A stretch of 64,000 bases of DNA from a bacterium. GTDB taxonomy: Bacteria > Pseudomonadota > Alphaproteobacteria > Caulobacterales > Caulobacteraceae. Below the pieces are notes generated by a model. That model saw only the letters and a list, made by a program, of their open reading frames with translations. It did not search any database and had not been told where the DNA came from. Positions 1-8,613 of the stretch are shown here, one piece after another. How positions within the stretch are numbered: the stretch's first letter is position 1; each line of letters opens with the position of its first letter. The stretch lies in contig JAVBXP010000026.1 of NCBI GenBank assembly GCA_030824495.1, positions 43,637 through 107,636 of the forward strand, written 5' to 3'. The position numbers and the translations under genes were made by a program.

Positions 1-799
1 CCAGCTTCTCGCGGTCCAGGCCATAGAAGCGGAAATACTCGCGCTGCGAAGGGGCCATGACCCCGTCCATGCGCTCAAGCTGCAGGCGCAGCATCATCAC
101 TACGTCGCAGCCGGCGATGCCCTTGCGCATGTCGTGATAGACGTCCACGCCCCAGCGGTCGGCGTCGGTGGGCATCAGGGTCGGCGGGCCGACCAGGCGC
201 ACGTCCGCGCCCATCATCTGCAACAGCCCGACGTTCGATCGCGCCACGCGGCTGTGCAGCACGTCGCCGCAGATCGCGATCTTCAGGCCGGCGATCCGGC
301 CAAAGGCGCGGCGCATGGACAGCATGTCCAGCAGCGCCTGGGTCGGATGCTCGTGCTGACCGTCGCCCGCGTTGATCACCGAGCAGCTCACCTTTTGTGA
401 GAGCAGTGAGGCCGCGCCGGAGGACGAGTGCCGCACGACCAGCAGGTCGGGCTGCATGGCGTTCAGCGTGACCGCGGTGTCGATCAGGGTCTCGCCCTTG
501 GAGATCGAGGACGAACGCGGGCTCATATTGACCACGTCGGCGCCCAGCCGCTTGCCGGCCAGCTCGAACGAGCTTTGGGTTCGCGTCGAGTTCTCGAAGA
601 ACAGGTTCATCAGGGTCCGACCCTTGAGCAGGTCGAGCTTCTTTGAATGCTGTCTGTTGAGGGCGACGAAGCTGTCGGCCAGATCCAGCAGTGCGGCGAC
701 CTCAACAGGGTTGAGATCGACCACGGACAGGAAGTGACGCTTCGGGAAGGGGAAGGTCCGCGAAAGGACCTCGTTCAGACCGGTGGGTGCTGCGCTCAT
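1..799 (-). CDS. pyrB: Aspartate carbamoyltransferase, catalytic chain (3' end cut by window edge)
   Basis: PyrB condenses carbamoyl phosphate with aspartate in the second step of pyrimidine synthesis, in the cytoplasm. The reading frame runs from an ATG at 799 leftwards off the window, so about 266 codons are visible and the C-terminus is missing. The carbamoyl-phosphate-binding motif STRT lies at residues 71-74 inside [11 protein letters not shown]. Further on are the HPTQALLD segment and a [12 protein letters not shown] stretch, all typical of the family. The gene starts 48 bases after ruvX on the same strand, so the two are probably co-transcribed. In many proteobacteria a pyrC-type gene follows, but that would lie outside this window. 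Identification is secure. Confidence 0.95.
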   Translation of the reverse strand, partial: MSAAPTGLNEVLSRTFPFPKRHFLSVVDLNPVEVAALLDLADSFVALNRQHSKKLDLLKGRTLMNLFFENSTRTQSSFELAGKRLGADVVNMSPRSSSISKGETLIDTAVTLNAMQPDLLVVRHSSSGAASLLSQKVSCSVINAGDGQHEHPTQALLDMLSMRRAFGRIAGLKIAICGDVLHSRVARSNVGLLQMMGADVRLVGPPTLMPTDADRWGVDVYHDMRKGIAGCDVVMMLRLQLERMDGVMAPSQREYFRFYGLDREKL

Positions 800-847
800 T
801 AAAGCGGCGTCTTAGGCCTCCTGGCGGGAGGCGCCAAGCGTTGCCGC

Positions 848-1321
848 TCATTCACCCACAGATCGCAGGCGCTCCAACGCGCCCTGCAGGATCCAGGCGG
901 CGGCCATCTGGTCCACCAGACCCGCGCGTTTGGCGCGGCTGGCGTCTAGCTGGTCGATGAGGAAACGGTTGACCGCCATGGTCGACATACGCTCGTCCCA
1001 GAAAGCGATCGGGATCTCCCGCAGCCGCAGCAGGTTGCGCGCGAAGGCGCGGTTGGACTGGCAGCGAACGCCCTCGGTGCCGTCCATATTGATCGGCAGG
1101 CCGATGACGATGGCCCCGACCTCGCGCCCGTCGATCAGCGAGAACAGCCGGTTGGCCTCTTGGGTGAACTTGGTCTTGCGGATCAATTCCAGCGGGCTGG
1201 CCACCATGCGGGTGGTGTCGGACACCGCCACGCCGATGGTCTTCTCGCCCAGATCGAGGCCGATCAGGGCGGAATAGCGGGGAATCAGGGCGGGAATTTC
1301 AGTCAGTTCGACAACGGCCAT
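848..1321 (-). CDS. ruvX: Holliday junction resolvase-like / pre-16S rRNA nuclease YqgF
   Basis: This 157-residue protein belongs to the YqgF/RuvX family, RNase H-fold nucleases that act in 16S rRNA 5' maturation and have been proposed as Holliday junction resolvases. The diagnostic segments are LIGLDLGEKTIGVAV near the N-terminus, IVIGLPINMDGTEG in the middle, and FWDERMSTMAV followed by DQMAAAWILQ near the end. These carry the conserved acidic residues. I chose the ATG at 1321; a TTG three codons earlier is possible but has no better ribosome site. It lies upstream of pyrB on the same strand and diverges from gatC across 78 bases. Confidence 0.9.
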   Translation of the reverse strand: MAVVELTEIPALIPRYSALIGLDLGEKTIGVAVSDTTRMVASPLELIRKTKFTQEANRLFSLIDGREVGAIVIGLPINMDGTEGVRCQSNRAFARNLLRLREIPIAFWDERMSTMAVNRFLIDQLDASRAKRAGLVDQMAAAWILQGALERLRSVGE

Positions 1322-1399
1322 GGCTCTCAATAGCGGTCATCGCTTGTCAAAGGGAGGCCCACACGGCTAACCCCTCCCTCGAACCATTAGGAGGGCCCC

Positions 1400-1687
1400 A
1401 TGGCCATCGACGCCGCGACCGTCCGTAAGGTCGCGAGGCTCGCGCGGATCGCCGAGCCCGAGGAGAAGCTGGAACAGCTCGCGAGCGAGCTGAACGGCAT
1501 CATGACCTGGATCGAACAACTGAGCGAAGTCGACACCGATGGTGTCGAGCCGATGACCTCGGCGGTGCACATGCCTGCGCCGATGCGCGAGGACGTGGTC
1601 ACCGAGGGCGGCGACGCCTCCAAGGTGCTCTCGAACGCGCCCAAGACCGTGGACGGCTTCTTCGTCGTTCCCAAGGTGGTGGAATAG
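1400..1687 (+). CDS. gatC: Asp-tRNA(Asn)/Glu-tRNA(Gln) amidotransferase subunit C
   Basis: GatC is the small subunit that stabilises the GatA-GatB pair in the amidotransferase converting Glu-tRNA(Gln) and Asp-tRNA(Asn) to the amidated forms. The 95-residue product starts [17 protein letters not shown] and contains [19 protein letters not shown] and the [14 protein letters not shown] region expected of the family. A strong AGGAGG lies five bases before the ATG. One base separates its stop from the gatA start, so the two are translationally coupled. Confidence 0.95.
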   Translation: MAIDAATVRKVARLARIAEPEEKLEQLASELNGIMTWIEQLSEVDTDGVEPMTSAVHMPAPMREDVVTEGGDASKVLSNAPKTVDGFFVVPKVVE

Positions 1688-1688
1688 A

Positions 1689-3161
1689 ATGACCTCGCTC
1701 ACCAAGCTGACCCTGAAGGCCGCCCTCGACGGGTTGGCCGACAAGTCGTTCTCCTCCGAGGAACTGACGAAGGCGCACGTCGAGGCGGTCGCGGCCGCCC
1801 GGCCGCTGAACGCCTTCGTGCTGGAGACCCCGGAAAAGGCCATCGAGATGGCCAAGGCCTCCGACGCCCGCCGCGCCAAGGGCGAGGCCGGCGTGCTGGA
1901 CGGCGCGCCGCTGGGCATCAAGGACCTGTTCTGCACCGAAGGCGTACGCTCCACCGCCTGCTCGAATATCCTCGGCAACTTCGTTCCGACCTATGAGTCG
2001 ACCGTCACCGCCAATCTGTGGCGCGACGGGGCGGTGATGCTGGGCAAGCTGAACCTCGACGAATTCGCCATGGGCTCGTCGAACGAGACCTCGGCCTTTG
2101 GTCCAGTGATCAACCCTTGGCGCTCGGAAGGCTCGAACGCCAAGCTGACCCCGGGCGGCTCGTCCGGTGGTTCGGCGGCCTCGGTGGCCGCTGACCTGTG
2201 CCTGGGCGCTACGGCGACCGACACCGGCGGCTCGATCCGCCAGCCGGCCGCCTTCACCGGCACCGTGGGCATCAAGCCGACCTATGGCCGTTGCTCGCGC
2301 TGGGGCGTCGTCGCCTTCGCCTCGTCGCTCGACCAGGCCGGCCCGATCGCCAAGACCGTCGAGGACGCCGCCATCCTGCTGAAGTCGATGTCCGGCCACG
2401 ACGCCAAGGACTCGACCAGCCTCGATATCGAAGTGCCGGACTTCCCGAGCTTCGTGGGCAAGTCGGTCAAGGGCCTGCGGGTCGGCATTCCGAAGGAATA
2501 CCGGGTCGACGGCATGCCGGCCGAGATCGAGAAGCTCTGGGAACAGGGCATCGCCTGGCTGAAGGAGGCTGGCTGCGAGATCGTCGAGGTCTCCCTGCCG
2601 CACACGAAATACGCCCTGCCGGCCTATTACATCGTGGCCCCGGCCGAGGCGTCCTCGAACCTCGCGCGCTATGACGGCATGCGGTTTGGTCTGCGCGAAG
2701 AAGGCGCGAACCTCACCGAGACCTACGAGAACACCCGCGCCGCCGGCTTCGGCCCCGAGGTGAAGCGCCGCATTCTGATCGGCACCTACGTGCTCTCGGC
2801 CGGCTATTACGACGCCTATTACCTGAAGGCGCTCAAGGTCCGCCGCCGCATCGCCGACGACTTCGACCAGGCCTTCGAGAAGGTCGACGCGCTGCTCACC
2901 CCGACCGCGCCGTCCGCGGCGTTCGGCCTGGGCGAGAACGCCGACGATCCGGTGGCCATGTACCTGAACGACATCTTCACGGTGACGGTGAACCTGGCCG
3001 GCCTGCCCGGCATGAGCATCCCCGCCGGCGTTGATGTGAACGGCCTGCCGCTCGGCCTGCAGCTGATCGGCAAGGCGCTGGACGAGGGGACGCTGTTCTC
3101 GCTCGGCGGCGCCATCGAGAAGGCCGCCGACTTCAAGGCCAAGCCCGCCAAGTGGTGGTAG
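1689..3161 (+). CDS. gatA: Asp-tRNA(Asn)/Glu-tRNA(Gln) amidotransferase subunit A
   Basis: GatA is the glutaminase subunit that frees ammonia for transfer to the mischarged tRNA held by GatB. At 490 residues it has normal length. The amidase-signature catalytic set is visible: Lys78 in LGIKDLF, Ser158 in [12 protein letters not shown] and the nucleophile Ser182 in [12 protein letters not shown]. It follows gatC almost directly. gatB is not next in line; it lies 1.3 kb downstream after two unrelated genes and a terminator. Confidence 0.97.
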   Translation: MTSLTKLTLKAALDGLADKSFSSEELTKAHVEAVAAARPLNAFVLETPEKAIEMAKASDARRAKGEAGVLDGAPLGIKDLFCTEGVRSTACSNILGNFVPTYESTVTANLWRDGAVMLGKLNLDEFAMGSSNETSAFGPVINPWRSEGSNAKLTPGGSSGGSAASVAADLCLGATATDTGGSIRQPAAFTGTVGIKPTYGRCSRWGVVAFASSLDQAGPIAKTVEDAAILLKSMSGHDAKDSTSLDIEVPDFPSFVGKSVKGLRVGIPKEYRVDGMPAEIEKLWEQGIAWLKEAGCEIVEVSLPHTKYALPAYYIVAPAEASSNLARYDGMRFGLREEGANLTETYENTRAAGFGPEVKRRILIGTYVLSAGYYDAYYLKALKVRRRIADDFDQAFEKVDALLTPTAPSAAFGLGENADDPVAMYLNDIFTVTVNLAGLPGMSIPAGVDVNGLPLGLQLIGKALDEGTLFSLGGAIEKAADFKAKPAKWW

Positions 3162-3173
3162 GCCTCTGAGCCT

Positions 3174-3197
3174 CTCCCTGCCTGAAAGGGCAGGGAG
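3174..3197 (+). terminator. Stem-loop after gatA, no clear U-tract
   Basis: Nine-base arms (CTCCCTGCC and GGCAGGGAG) around a six-base loop lie 13 bases past the gatA stop. There is no run of T behind the stem, so this may be a weak terminator, an mRNA-stabilising hairpin or a dispersed palindrome. Confidence 0.4.
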
Positions 3198-3265
3198 CAT
3201 CGCTCGGGTTCTCTAGGCGGCGGACGGCGGTCGCCCTCGGCGAGTTTGGCCCCTGCAGGGACGCG

Positions 3266-3967
3266 ATGATCAACTTCCCCGACGACATCTTCACCGAGCC
3301 GGAGAATGTGGACCCGGACACCCTGGCCAATCTGGGGCCGCTGGCACGGTTGGCCGGCGTGTGGGAAGGGCGCAAGGGCGTTGACGTCAACCCGAAGGCT
3401 GAGGGGCCTGAACGGCGCGAATATCTCGAGCGTATCGAGATGCAGCCTATCGATCCCCAGGCGAACGGGCCGCAGCTGTTCTACGGGCTGCGCTACCATG
3501 TCCATATCGTCGCCTCGGACGAGGACACCACCTTTCACGACCAGGTCGGCTACTGGCTTTGGGAGCCGGCCACCGGCCTGGTCATGCAGACCCTGGCGAT
3601 TCCACGAGGGCAGGTGGCGCTGGCTAGCGGCCGCGCTGCGCCTGACGGCTCTGGCCTGCTGGTCCGGGCCGACCGCGGCGGACCGGGATATGGCATTTGC
3701 TCGACCGATTTCCTGGAGTGGGCGTTCCGGACCGACTCCTACGAGCTCGCGGTGAGCTTCAACGCCGATGGCGGCTGGTCGTACGTCTCAACCACCATGC
3801 TTCAGGTTCGCGGCCGCAGCGAACCGTTCAGCCACATCGACCGCAACACCTTGACCAAGGTCGCCGAGCCGCGGCCCAATCCCTCTGCGCGGATCGCGGC
3901 GGGCAAGGCCACCTTGGCCGAGGCGCACGGCTTCACGTCCATCGGCGCCGGGCGGCCGGTCGAGTAA
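3266..3967 (+). CDS. Heme-binding beta-barrel protein (FABP-like, DUF1794)
   Basis: The 233-residue product looks like the THAP4/nitrobindin-type heme-binding beta-barrel family (DUF1794). Signs are LARLAGVWEGRKGVDV near the N-terminus, the RIEMQPIDPQANGPQLFYGLRYH stretch (residues about 53-75, read in pieces), DQVGYWLWEPATG and a QTLAIPRGQ segment. Alphaproteobacterial members are often longer than bacterial nitrobindins. There is no signal peptide, so it should be cytoplasmic. An AGGGA precedes the ATG. It sits between gatA and gatB with no evident functional link and ends at a strong terminator. Heme or nitric-oxide binding is inferred from the family only. Confidence 0.75.
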   Translation: MINFPDDIFTEPENVDPDTLANLGPLARLAGVWEGRKGVDVNPKAEGPERREYLERIEMQPIDPQANGPQLFYGLRYHVHIVASDEDTTFHDQVGYWLWEPATGLVMQTLAIPRGQVALASGRAAPDGSGLLVRADRGGPGYGICSTDFLEWAFRTDSYELAVSFNADGGWSYVSTTMLQVRGRSEPFSHIDRNTLTKVAEPRPNPSARIAAGKATLAEAHGFTSIGAGRPVE

Positions 3968-3980
3968 GAGCGTGGGCCAG

Positions 3981-4012
3981 AAAAAAGCCCCGTCCAGAGG
4001 GCGGGGCTTTTC
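3981..4012 (+). terminator. Bidirectional rho-independent terminator
   Basis: Ten-base arms AAAAGCCCCG and CGGGGCTTTT surround a nine-base loop, with A and T runs on both sides. It can serve the gene ending at 3967 and, from the other strand, the gene ending at 4034. Confidence 0.85.
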
Positions 4013-4033
4013 AGATCCGAGCGTGCTCGAAGC

Positions 4034-4348
4034 CTACTTCTTGGCTTTGTCGAGGTCAGCTTGCAGGGCCTTGATCTGGTCGTCAGTGATCGCGCCTTGG
4101 CTCATCGGCTGGACTTGCTTCAGGGTCATGCCCTTGAACTGCTCATAGGCCTCATGGGTGGTCAGGCCCGGCAGGTTCTTGTCCAGCGCGGCCTTGCCTT
4201 CCGGCGTAGCGGCGATGTCGGAGATCGGCGTATCGCCAGCGGAAGGCGCAGCCGTAGCGGCCGGAGCTTGGGCGAGGGCGGGCGCCGCGGCGAGCGCGCC
4301 AGCGGCGAGCGACAGGCCGACGATGCCGGTGGTGATCAGCTTTTTCAT
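4034..4348 (-). CDS. Small secreted protein of unknown function
   Basis: The 104-residue product has a clear signal peptide (KKLITTGIVGLSLAAGALA, probable cleavage after APALA-Q near residue 27). The mature part is Ala- and Pro-rich at first, then a short helical segment with ATPEGKAALDKNLPGLT and a Lys-rich C-terminus DLDKAKK. I do not recognise a domain. The pattern of 'P.SDIAATPEGKAALDKNLPGL' resembles small periplasmic proteins of Caulobacterales and Sphingomonadales with no assigned role. It is convergent with the heme-binding gene and shares its terminator, and diverges from gatB. Confidence 0.75.
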   Translation of the reverse strand: MKKLITTGIVGLSLAAGALAAAPALAQAPAATAAPSAGDTPISDIAATPEGKAALDKNLPGLTTHEAYEQFKGMTLKQVQPMSQGAITDDQIKALQADLDKAKK

Positions 4349-4466
4349 CTGAGTGTTTCCAAATCCCCTTTTTGAGGTGCGGATTTCAGCCTCTGTTCCG
4401 CAGATCGCGCAAGGGATTTCGACCCGCCGGCTTCCGCTTCGGCGCGAGGGGCGCTAGGAACGCCAC

Positions 4467-5960
4467 ATGACCGATACGTCGAAATTGATCACCGGCCGCA
4501 CCGGCCAATGGGAAGTGGTTCTGGGCCTGGAGGTTCACGCTCAGGTCGCCTCGAACGCCAAGCTGTTCTCGGGCGCCGCCGTGGGGTTCGGCGCGGGTCC
4601 CAACCAGCAGGTTTCGCTGGTTGATGCGGCCATGCCCGGCATGCTGCCTGTCATCAACCGCCACTGCGTCGAGCAGGCGGTGAAGACTGGTCTTGGCCTG
4701 GAGGCCAAGATCAATCTGAAGAGCCATTTCGACCGGAAGAACTACTTCTATCCGGACCTGCCGCAAGGCTACCAGATCAGCCAGTTCAAGGACCCGATCG
4801 TGGGCGAAGGCGTGGTCATCGTCGAACACGACGACGGCTCGACCTTCAATGTTCGGATCGAGCGTCTCCATCTCGAACAGGACGCCGGCAAGTCGCTGCA
4901 CGACCAGGACCCGAACTCGACCTATGTCGACCTGAACCGGGCCGGCACGGCGTTGATGGAGATCGTGTCGATGCCCGACATGCGCTCGTCGGCCGAGGCG
5001 GCGGCCTATGTGAAGAAGCTGCGCACGATCCTCGTCTATCTCGGCACCTGCGACGGTGACATGGAGAAGGGAAATCTGCGCGCCGACGTGAACGTGTCGG
5101 TCTGCCGCGTCGGCTCCTATGAAAAGTTCCGGGCGACCGGCGAGTTCAGCCACCTGGGCACGCGCTGCGAGATCAAGAACGTCAACTCCTACCGCTACAT
5201 CCAGCAGGCGATCGAGTATGAGGCCCGCCGGCAGATCGAGATCATTGAGGACGGCGGCAAGATCGATCAGGAAACCCGGCTGTTCGATCCGAACAAGCTG
5301 GAGACCCGGTCGATGCGCTCGAAGGAAGAGGCGCACGACTATCGCTACTTCCCAGATCCGGATCTGCTGCCGCTGGAACTCGATCCGGCGTGGGTGAAGA
5401 CGATCCAGGACGGGCTGCCGGAACTACCGGACGCCAAGAAGGCTCGTCTGCAATCGCAATACGGCCTCACCGCCTATGACGCCGGGGTGCTCATCATCGA
5501 GCAGGCCCGCGCCGACTTTTTCGAGGAAGCCGCCAAGGGCCGGGACGCCAAGCTGGTGTCGAACTGGGTGACCAACGAACTGGCCGCCAAGCTGACGGCT
5601 GGCGGCCTGGAGATCACCGAGAGCCCGCTGAAGCCCGACGTGATCGCCGAGCTGGTAGCCCTCATCGAGGAGGACGTCATTTCCTCCAAGATCGCCAAGG
5701 ACGTCTTCGAGCGCATGTGGGCCGGCGAGGGCCGTCCGCGTGAGATCGTCGAGAAGCAGGGCCTGCAACAGGTCTCCGACACTGGGGCGCTGGAGAAGAT
5801 CATCGAGGATCTGATCGCGGCCAATCCCGGTCAGGCGGACTCGGTGAAGGAAAAGCCTCAGGCCATCGGCTGGTTCGTGGGACAGGTGATGAAGGCCACT
5901 GGGGGCAAGGCCAATCCGGGGACGGTCAACCAGCTGCTGAAGTCCAAGCTGGGCATCTGA
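4467..5960 (+). CDS. gatB: Asp-tRNA(Asn)/Glu-tRNA(Gln) amidotransferase subunit B
   Basis: GatB binds the mischarged tRNA and carries out kinase and amidation chemistry together with GatA and GatC. The 497-residue product has the family hallmarks [13 protein letters not shown] at residues 14-26, the [15 protein letters not shown] segment, [19 protein letters not shown], the [13 protein letters not shown] motif, ADVNVSV and the C-terminal YqeY-like domain from about residue 350 (for example [20 protein letters not shown]). The ATG is preceded by AGGAA. It forms its own transcription unit ending in a strong terminator. Confidence 0.97.
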   Translation: MTDTSKLITGRTGQWEVVLGLEVHAQVASNAKLFSGAAVGFGAGPNQQVSLVDAAMPGMLPVINRHCVEQAVKTGLGLEAKINLKSHFDRKNYFYPDLPQGYQISQFKDPIVGEGVVIVEHDDGSTFNVRIERLHLEQDAGKSLHDQDPNSTYVDLNRAGTALMEIVSMPDMRSSAEAAAYVKKLRTILVYLGTCDGDMEKGNLRADVNVSVCRVGSYEKFRATGEFSHLGTRCEIKNVNSYRYIQQAIEYEARRQIEIIEDGGKIDQETRLFDPNKLETRSMRSKEEAHDYRYFPDPDLLPLELDPAWVKTIQDGLPELPDAKKARLQSQYGLTAYDAGVLIIEQARADFFEEAAKGRDAKLVSNWVTNELAAKLTAGGLEITESPLKPDVIAELVALIEEDVISSKIAKDVFERMWAGEGRPREIVEKQGLQQVSDTGALEKIIEDLIAANPGQADSVKEKPQAIGWFVGQVMKATGGKANPGTVNQLLKSKLGI

Positions 5961-5965
5961 TAGTC

Positions 5966-5998
5966 AAACGCCCCGGAGGAGACCTCCGGGGCGTTTTT
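5966..5998 (+). terminator. Rho-independent terminator of gatB
   Basis: The arms AAACGCCCCGGAGG and CCTCCGGGGCGTTT with a three-base loop are followed by TTTTT. The stem begins five bases after the gatB stop and lies also beyond the 3' end of the convergent RcnB-like gene. Confidence 0.9.
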
Positions 5999-6019
5999 CG
6001 TTTTGGCTGTGTTGCGTCG

Positions 6020-6559
6020 TTAGTTGGCGATGATGTCGAAGATGATGCCGCTGGCGATGGCGGCCAGCAGGTAGTCGTTCCCGACCCGGTACCAGGCGTA
6101 GCCGCGCGGCGGCTGGCGCAAATGGTAGCGGTGGTAGTCGTTCACGACATAGCCACGATAGTAGGGCGGCAGCGACGAGCCACGACGCCACGAGGCGTAG
6201 CCGGGGCGATAATACGGGTTGCCGTAGTAGGCTTGAGGTGGCGGCCCGTAGAACCAGCGATTGTTGTAATAGTAGCCGTTGTGGCGGCCGCGATCCCAGT
6301 TGCTATGGGCGGGACGATGGTCGCGTCGATCATAGCGGCCGCGATTGTCGTCTCGGCGGTCATAGCGATCACGATCACCGCGGTAGTCCCGGCGGTCGCC
6401 GCGATCACGGTCCCCGCGATGGTCGTTCCGGTCCCAGCGTTGTTCGTGATTTCCGCGACCGCGACCGCGGTCATCGTCAGCGGAGGCCGAGGTCGCGGTG
6501 AACGCCATCGGGGCGGCGACGGCGGCGACCGCGGCGATGCTCAGGATCAGGCGTTTCAT
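6020..6559 (-). CDS. RcnB-family periplasmic protein with Arg/Asp-rich linker
   Basis: The 179-residue product has a signal peptide (MKRLILSIAAVAAVAAPMAF, cleavage near SASA-DD). Residues about 30-90 are a low-complexity Arg/Asp/Gly/His tract built of DRGDRR, DRYDRRD and similar units. The C-terminal half is an RcnB domain: SLPPYYRGYVVNDYHRYHL, then QPPRGYAWYRVGNDYLLAAIASGII. RcnB in E. coli is a periplasmic protein that modulates nickel/cobalt efflux, but most alphaproteobacterial family members have no tested role. A GGAG seven bases before the ATG at 6559 fixes this start; the longer upstream frame has no ribosome site. No rcnA-like efflux gene is near. Confidence 0.85.
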   Translation of the reverse strand: MKRLILSIAAVAAVAAPMAFTATSASADDDRGRGRGNHEQRWDRNDHRGDRDRGDRRDYRGDRDRYDRRDDNRGRYDRRDHRPAHSNWDRGRHNGYYYNNRWFYGPPPQAYYGNPYYRPGYASWRRGSSLPPYYRGYVVNDYHRYHLRQPPRGYAWYRVGNDYLLAAIASGIIFDIIAN

Positions 6560-6856
6560 GGACTTGGCTCCTACGTTCAACGGTCTGTAGCGTTGATGTG
6601 AACACTGCCGCTCGCCGCCTGAACTCGACCTGAACGGAACTGTCAGTTTGCCGACCTGTGCGGGGCCCCGGGCACCGCGCAGTCGATGAATTTTCTGCTC
6701 AGTAAACGCAGCGAATAGTGGAAAAATTTCGGTCCGCGTAACTTGGTTCGGGCGGTTAACCCTATCTTTAGTGGCGATAGACTTCTCTACGGTCACAGAA
6801 CGCCGGGATCGGAACCCAGAACGGGGACGAGCTGGTGGGGCTAGGGAAACGAGATC
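6560..6856. other. Divergent intergenic region with a CtrA-like site
   Basis: About 300 bases separate the RcnB-like gene from the Sel1-like gene. The stretch is less GC-rich than the flanking genes in its middle. Apart from a CtrA-like motif (listed separately) I see no RNA gene, repeat or open frame worth calling. Confidence 0.5.
6756..6770 (+). promoter_or_regulatory. Possible CtrA-type binding site
   Basis: TTAA, seven bases, then TTTA matches the CtrA consensus TTAA-N7-TTAA at seven of eight positions. It lies 86 bases before the Sel1-like start codon. CtrA is the cell-cycle regulator of Caulobacterales, but a single near-match of this length is expected by chance now and then. Confidence 0.3.
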
Positions 6857-7132
6857 ATGCTTACGAGCGTGGAGATTGAAGGCGCGGAAGGGCTGCCGCT
6901 GCCGACCCCGGACGCTTCGGGGGACGACCTTTTCAAGATGGGCCTGCTCTACTCGACCGGGCAGGGCGGCGCACCGCTCGACTATGTGTCGGCGCATATG
7001 CTGTTCAATCTGGCCGCCATGCGCGGGTCGCTGGAAGCCAAGATCTATCGCAAGGAACTGAGCCAGGAGATGGCGTCCGAAGACGTCGCCGAGGCCCAGC
7101 GCCAAGCTCGCGAGTGGCTCGCCACAGGCTGA
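6857..7132 (+). CDS. Small Sel1-like repeat protein
   Basis: The 91-residue product contains one recognisable Sel1-type tetratricopeptide-like unit: LFKMGLLYSTGQGGAPLDYV, then SAHMLFNLAAMRGSLEAK and a trailing helix ending QRQAREWLATG. Sel1 units mediate protein-protein contacts. There is no signal peptide. AGGGA lies about nine bases before the ATG. It is followed 86 bases later by the Wzz-type gene on the same strand and could be in its transcript. The partner is unknown. Confidence 0.7.
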   Translation: MLTSVEIEGAEGLPLPTPDASGDDLFKMGLLYSTGQGGAPLDYVSAHMLFNLAAMRGSLEAKIYRKELSQEMASEDVAEAQRQAREWLATG

Positions 7133-7218
7133 TCGCCGTCGTGAAAAGCGCTCGGCGGAACGGGTAATGGGATGTTACTCGCTGGGTCAGGATCAGGGCT
7201 GGTCCTGATTGGGATTCG

Positions 7219-8583
7219 ATGGCCGCGCAGGGCGCTTGGGCAGACACGCAAGAGACGAGGCCGTCCTCGAAGCGGGCGGTCCGCAGGCGTTTCGCCCTGT
7301 CCGATCTTCCGATCCTTCTTTGGCGTGAACGCGGCCTGATCCTGGCCGTCTTCCTGGCGGTGCTGGCGATTGGACTGGTCGCCGCCTTCGCCATGAAGAC
7401 CAACTACCAGACCCATTCCAGTCTGCTCGTGCGGCTGGAGCCTGGGCATGGCTACGAGCCCAGGTCGGGAGAAAACTCCCAGCTAGCGCCAAGCTCCGAT
7501 CAACTGCTGCAATCGGAGCTTGCGATCCTTGGGGCAGGGCAATTGCCCCTGCGGGTCGTGGAGCGGCTTGGACTATCGCGAACCTATCGCGAGCTCGCGG
7601 CCAGCGCCGCCAAGGCCGCTCCAGCCGATCGGCGGCGGTTCGTCGCGCAGGCCGCCGCCTTGATCGAGAAGAACCTCAAGATCGAGAGCACGCCAGGAAG
7701 CCCGGTCGTGCGCCTTCGCTTCAGTCATGAGGATCCCAAGGCAGGCGCCTTGATCCTCAACACCCTGCTGGAAGAGTACCTGATCTACCGTCGCTCGGTT
7801 CTGCTGGCCCCGAACTCCGAAGCTCTCGACCAGCAGCGCCGGCTGTTTCAGGCGCGTCTGGCGCAGGCGGACAGCGCCTATCAGGACTTCCTGGTCAGCA
7901 ACAAGATCGGCGATTTTGTCGCTGAGAAGACCGCCTTGTCGGCGCTCCAGGCCCAGATCGAACAGCAGAAGTACGAGACGGACGTCCAGCTACAGGACCG
8001 GGTGGGCCGGTTGGCCGCCCTCGACGCCCAATTGGGAGATGTCGCACGCGAGGTTCGCCTGCATCGCGACGTCACCAGCGGCGCTCGGGAGGCGACGCGG
8101 ACCCGCACGGGGATCAATCCCGTCTACCAGGCGCTGCAGACCGAAAAAATCCAGTTGGCTGCAGATGTCGCGGCCTTGAAGCGAGCTCAGGCCGCGCTGG
8201 TCGAACAAGTCGGTCAACTGACGGAACGGCGGCTGCGTCTCGCCGGTCTTGAGCCGCGCTTCCGCGAGTTGTCGCTGGGGCGCGATGTTCTCCAAGCCAG
8301 CGTTCGCGACCTGACTGTCCGGGAAGAGCAGGGCAGGGCCGCCCAGGAGGTCGCCTTGCTGGCCAATGACAGCATTCGGATCGTCCAGCGCGCCGCGCCG
8401 GCCACGCGGGGCGTAAGCCTACGCTGGCCTGTGATTGTGCTGACACTGCTCTTGGCTAGCCTGGCTGCTCTCGGCGCCGGACTGGTTCGGATGCTGATGC
8501 GGCCTGGTCTGCCCACCGCGCAGGTGGCGTCCCGCACGCTGGATCTGCCGATCCTGGGCGCTGCTTCGATGAAGCCGCGCTAG
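7219..8583 (+). CDS. Wzz/GumC-type polysaccharide co-polymerase
   Basis: This 454-residue inner-membrane protein has the layout of a chain-length determinant/export co-polymerase. A first membrane helix lies at about residues 40-60 (LILAVFLAVLAIGLVAAFA). It is followed by a Wzz-like beta segment (THSSLLVRLEPG), a long periplasmic coiled-coil region at about residues 200-370, and a second helix near residues 407-428 (WPVIVLTLLLASLAALGAG). It lacks a fused kinase domain; the ATPase-like gene at 8614 probably fills that place. The Caulobacter holdfast proteins HfsA and HfsB have the same split arrangement, but no other holdfast genes are present here, so I give no symbol. The ATG has no strong ribosome site. 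Confidence 0.8.
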   Translation: MAAQGAWADTQETRPSSKRAVRRRFALSDLPILLWRERGLILAVFLAVLAIGLVAAFAMKTNYQTHSSLLVRLEPGHGYEPRSGENSQLAPSSDQLLQSELAILGAGQLPLRVVERLGLSRTYRELAASAAKAAPADRRRFVAQAAALIEKNLKIESTPGSPVVRLRFSHEDPKAGALILNTLLEEYLIYRRSVLLAPNSEALDQQRRLFQARLAQADSAYQDFLVSNKIGDFVAEKTALSALQAQIEQQKYETDVQLQDRVGRLAALDAQLGDVAREVRLHRDVTSGAREATRTRTGINPVYQALQTEKIQLAADVAALKRAQAALVEQVGQLTERRLRLAGLEPRFRELSLGRDVLQASVRDLTVREEQGRAAQEVALLANDSIRIVQRAAPATRGVSLRWPVIVLTLLLASLAALGAGLVRMLMRPGLPTAQVASRTLDLPILGAASMKPR

Positions 8584-8613
8584 AGGACCCTGCTTTGCGA
8601 TAACTTCGCGAGG

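Noticed and set aside
1599..3200. 533-codon minus-strand frame over gatC and gatA
   Set aside because: Shadow of gatA; composition is typical of an antisense frame in GC-rich DNA and no ribosome site precedes it.
6260..6480. Short near-repeats that might suggest a CRISPR-like or tandem repeat array
   Set aside because: They are codon-level repeats of Arg/Asp/Gly units inside the RcnB-like gene, without regular spacers.
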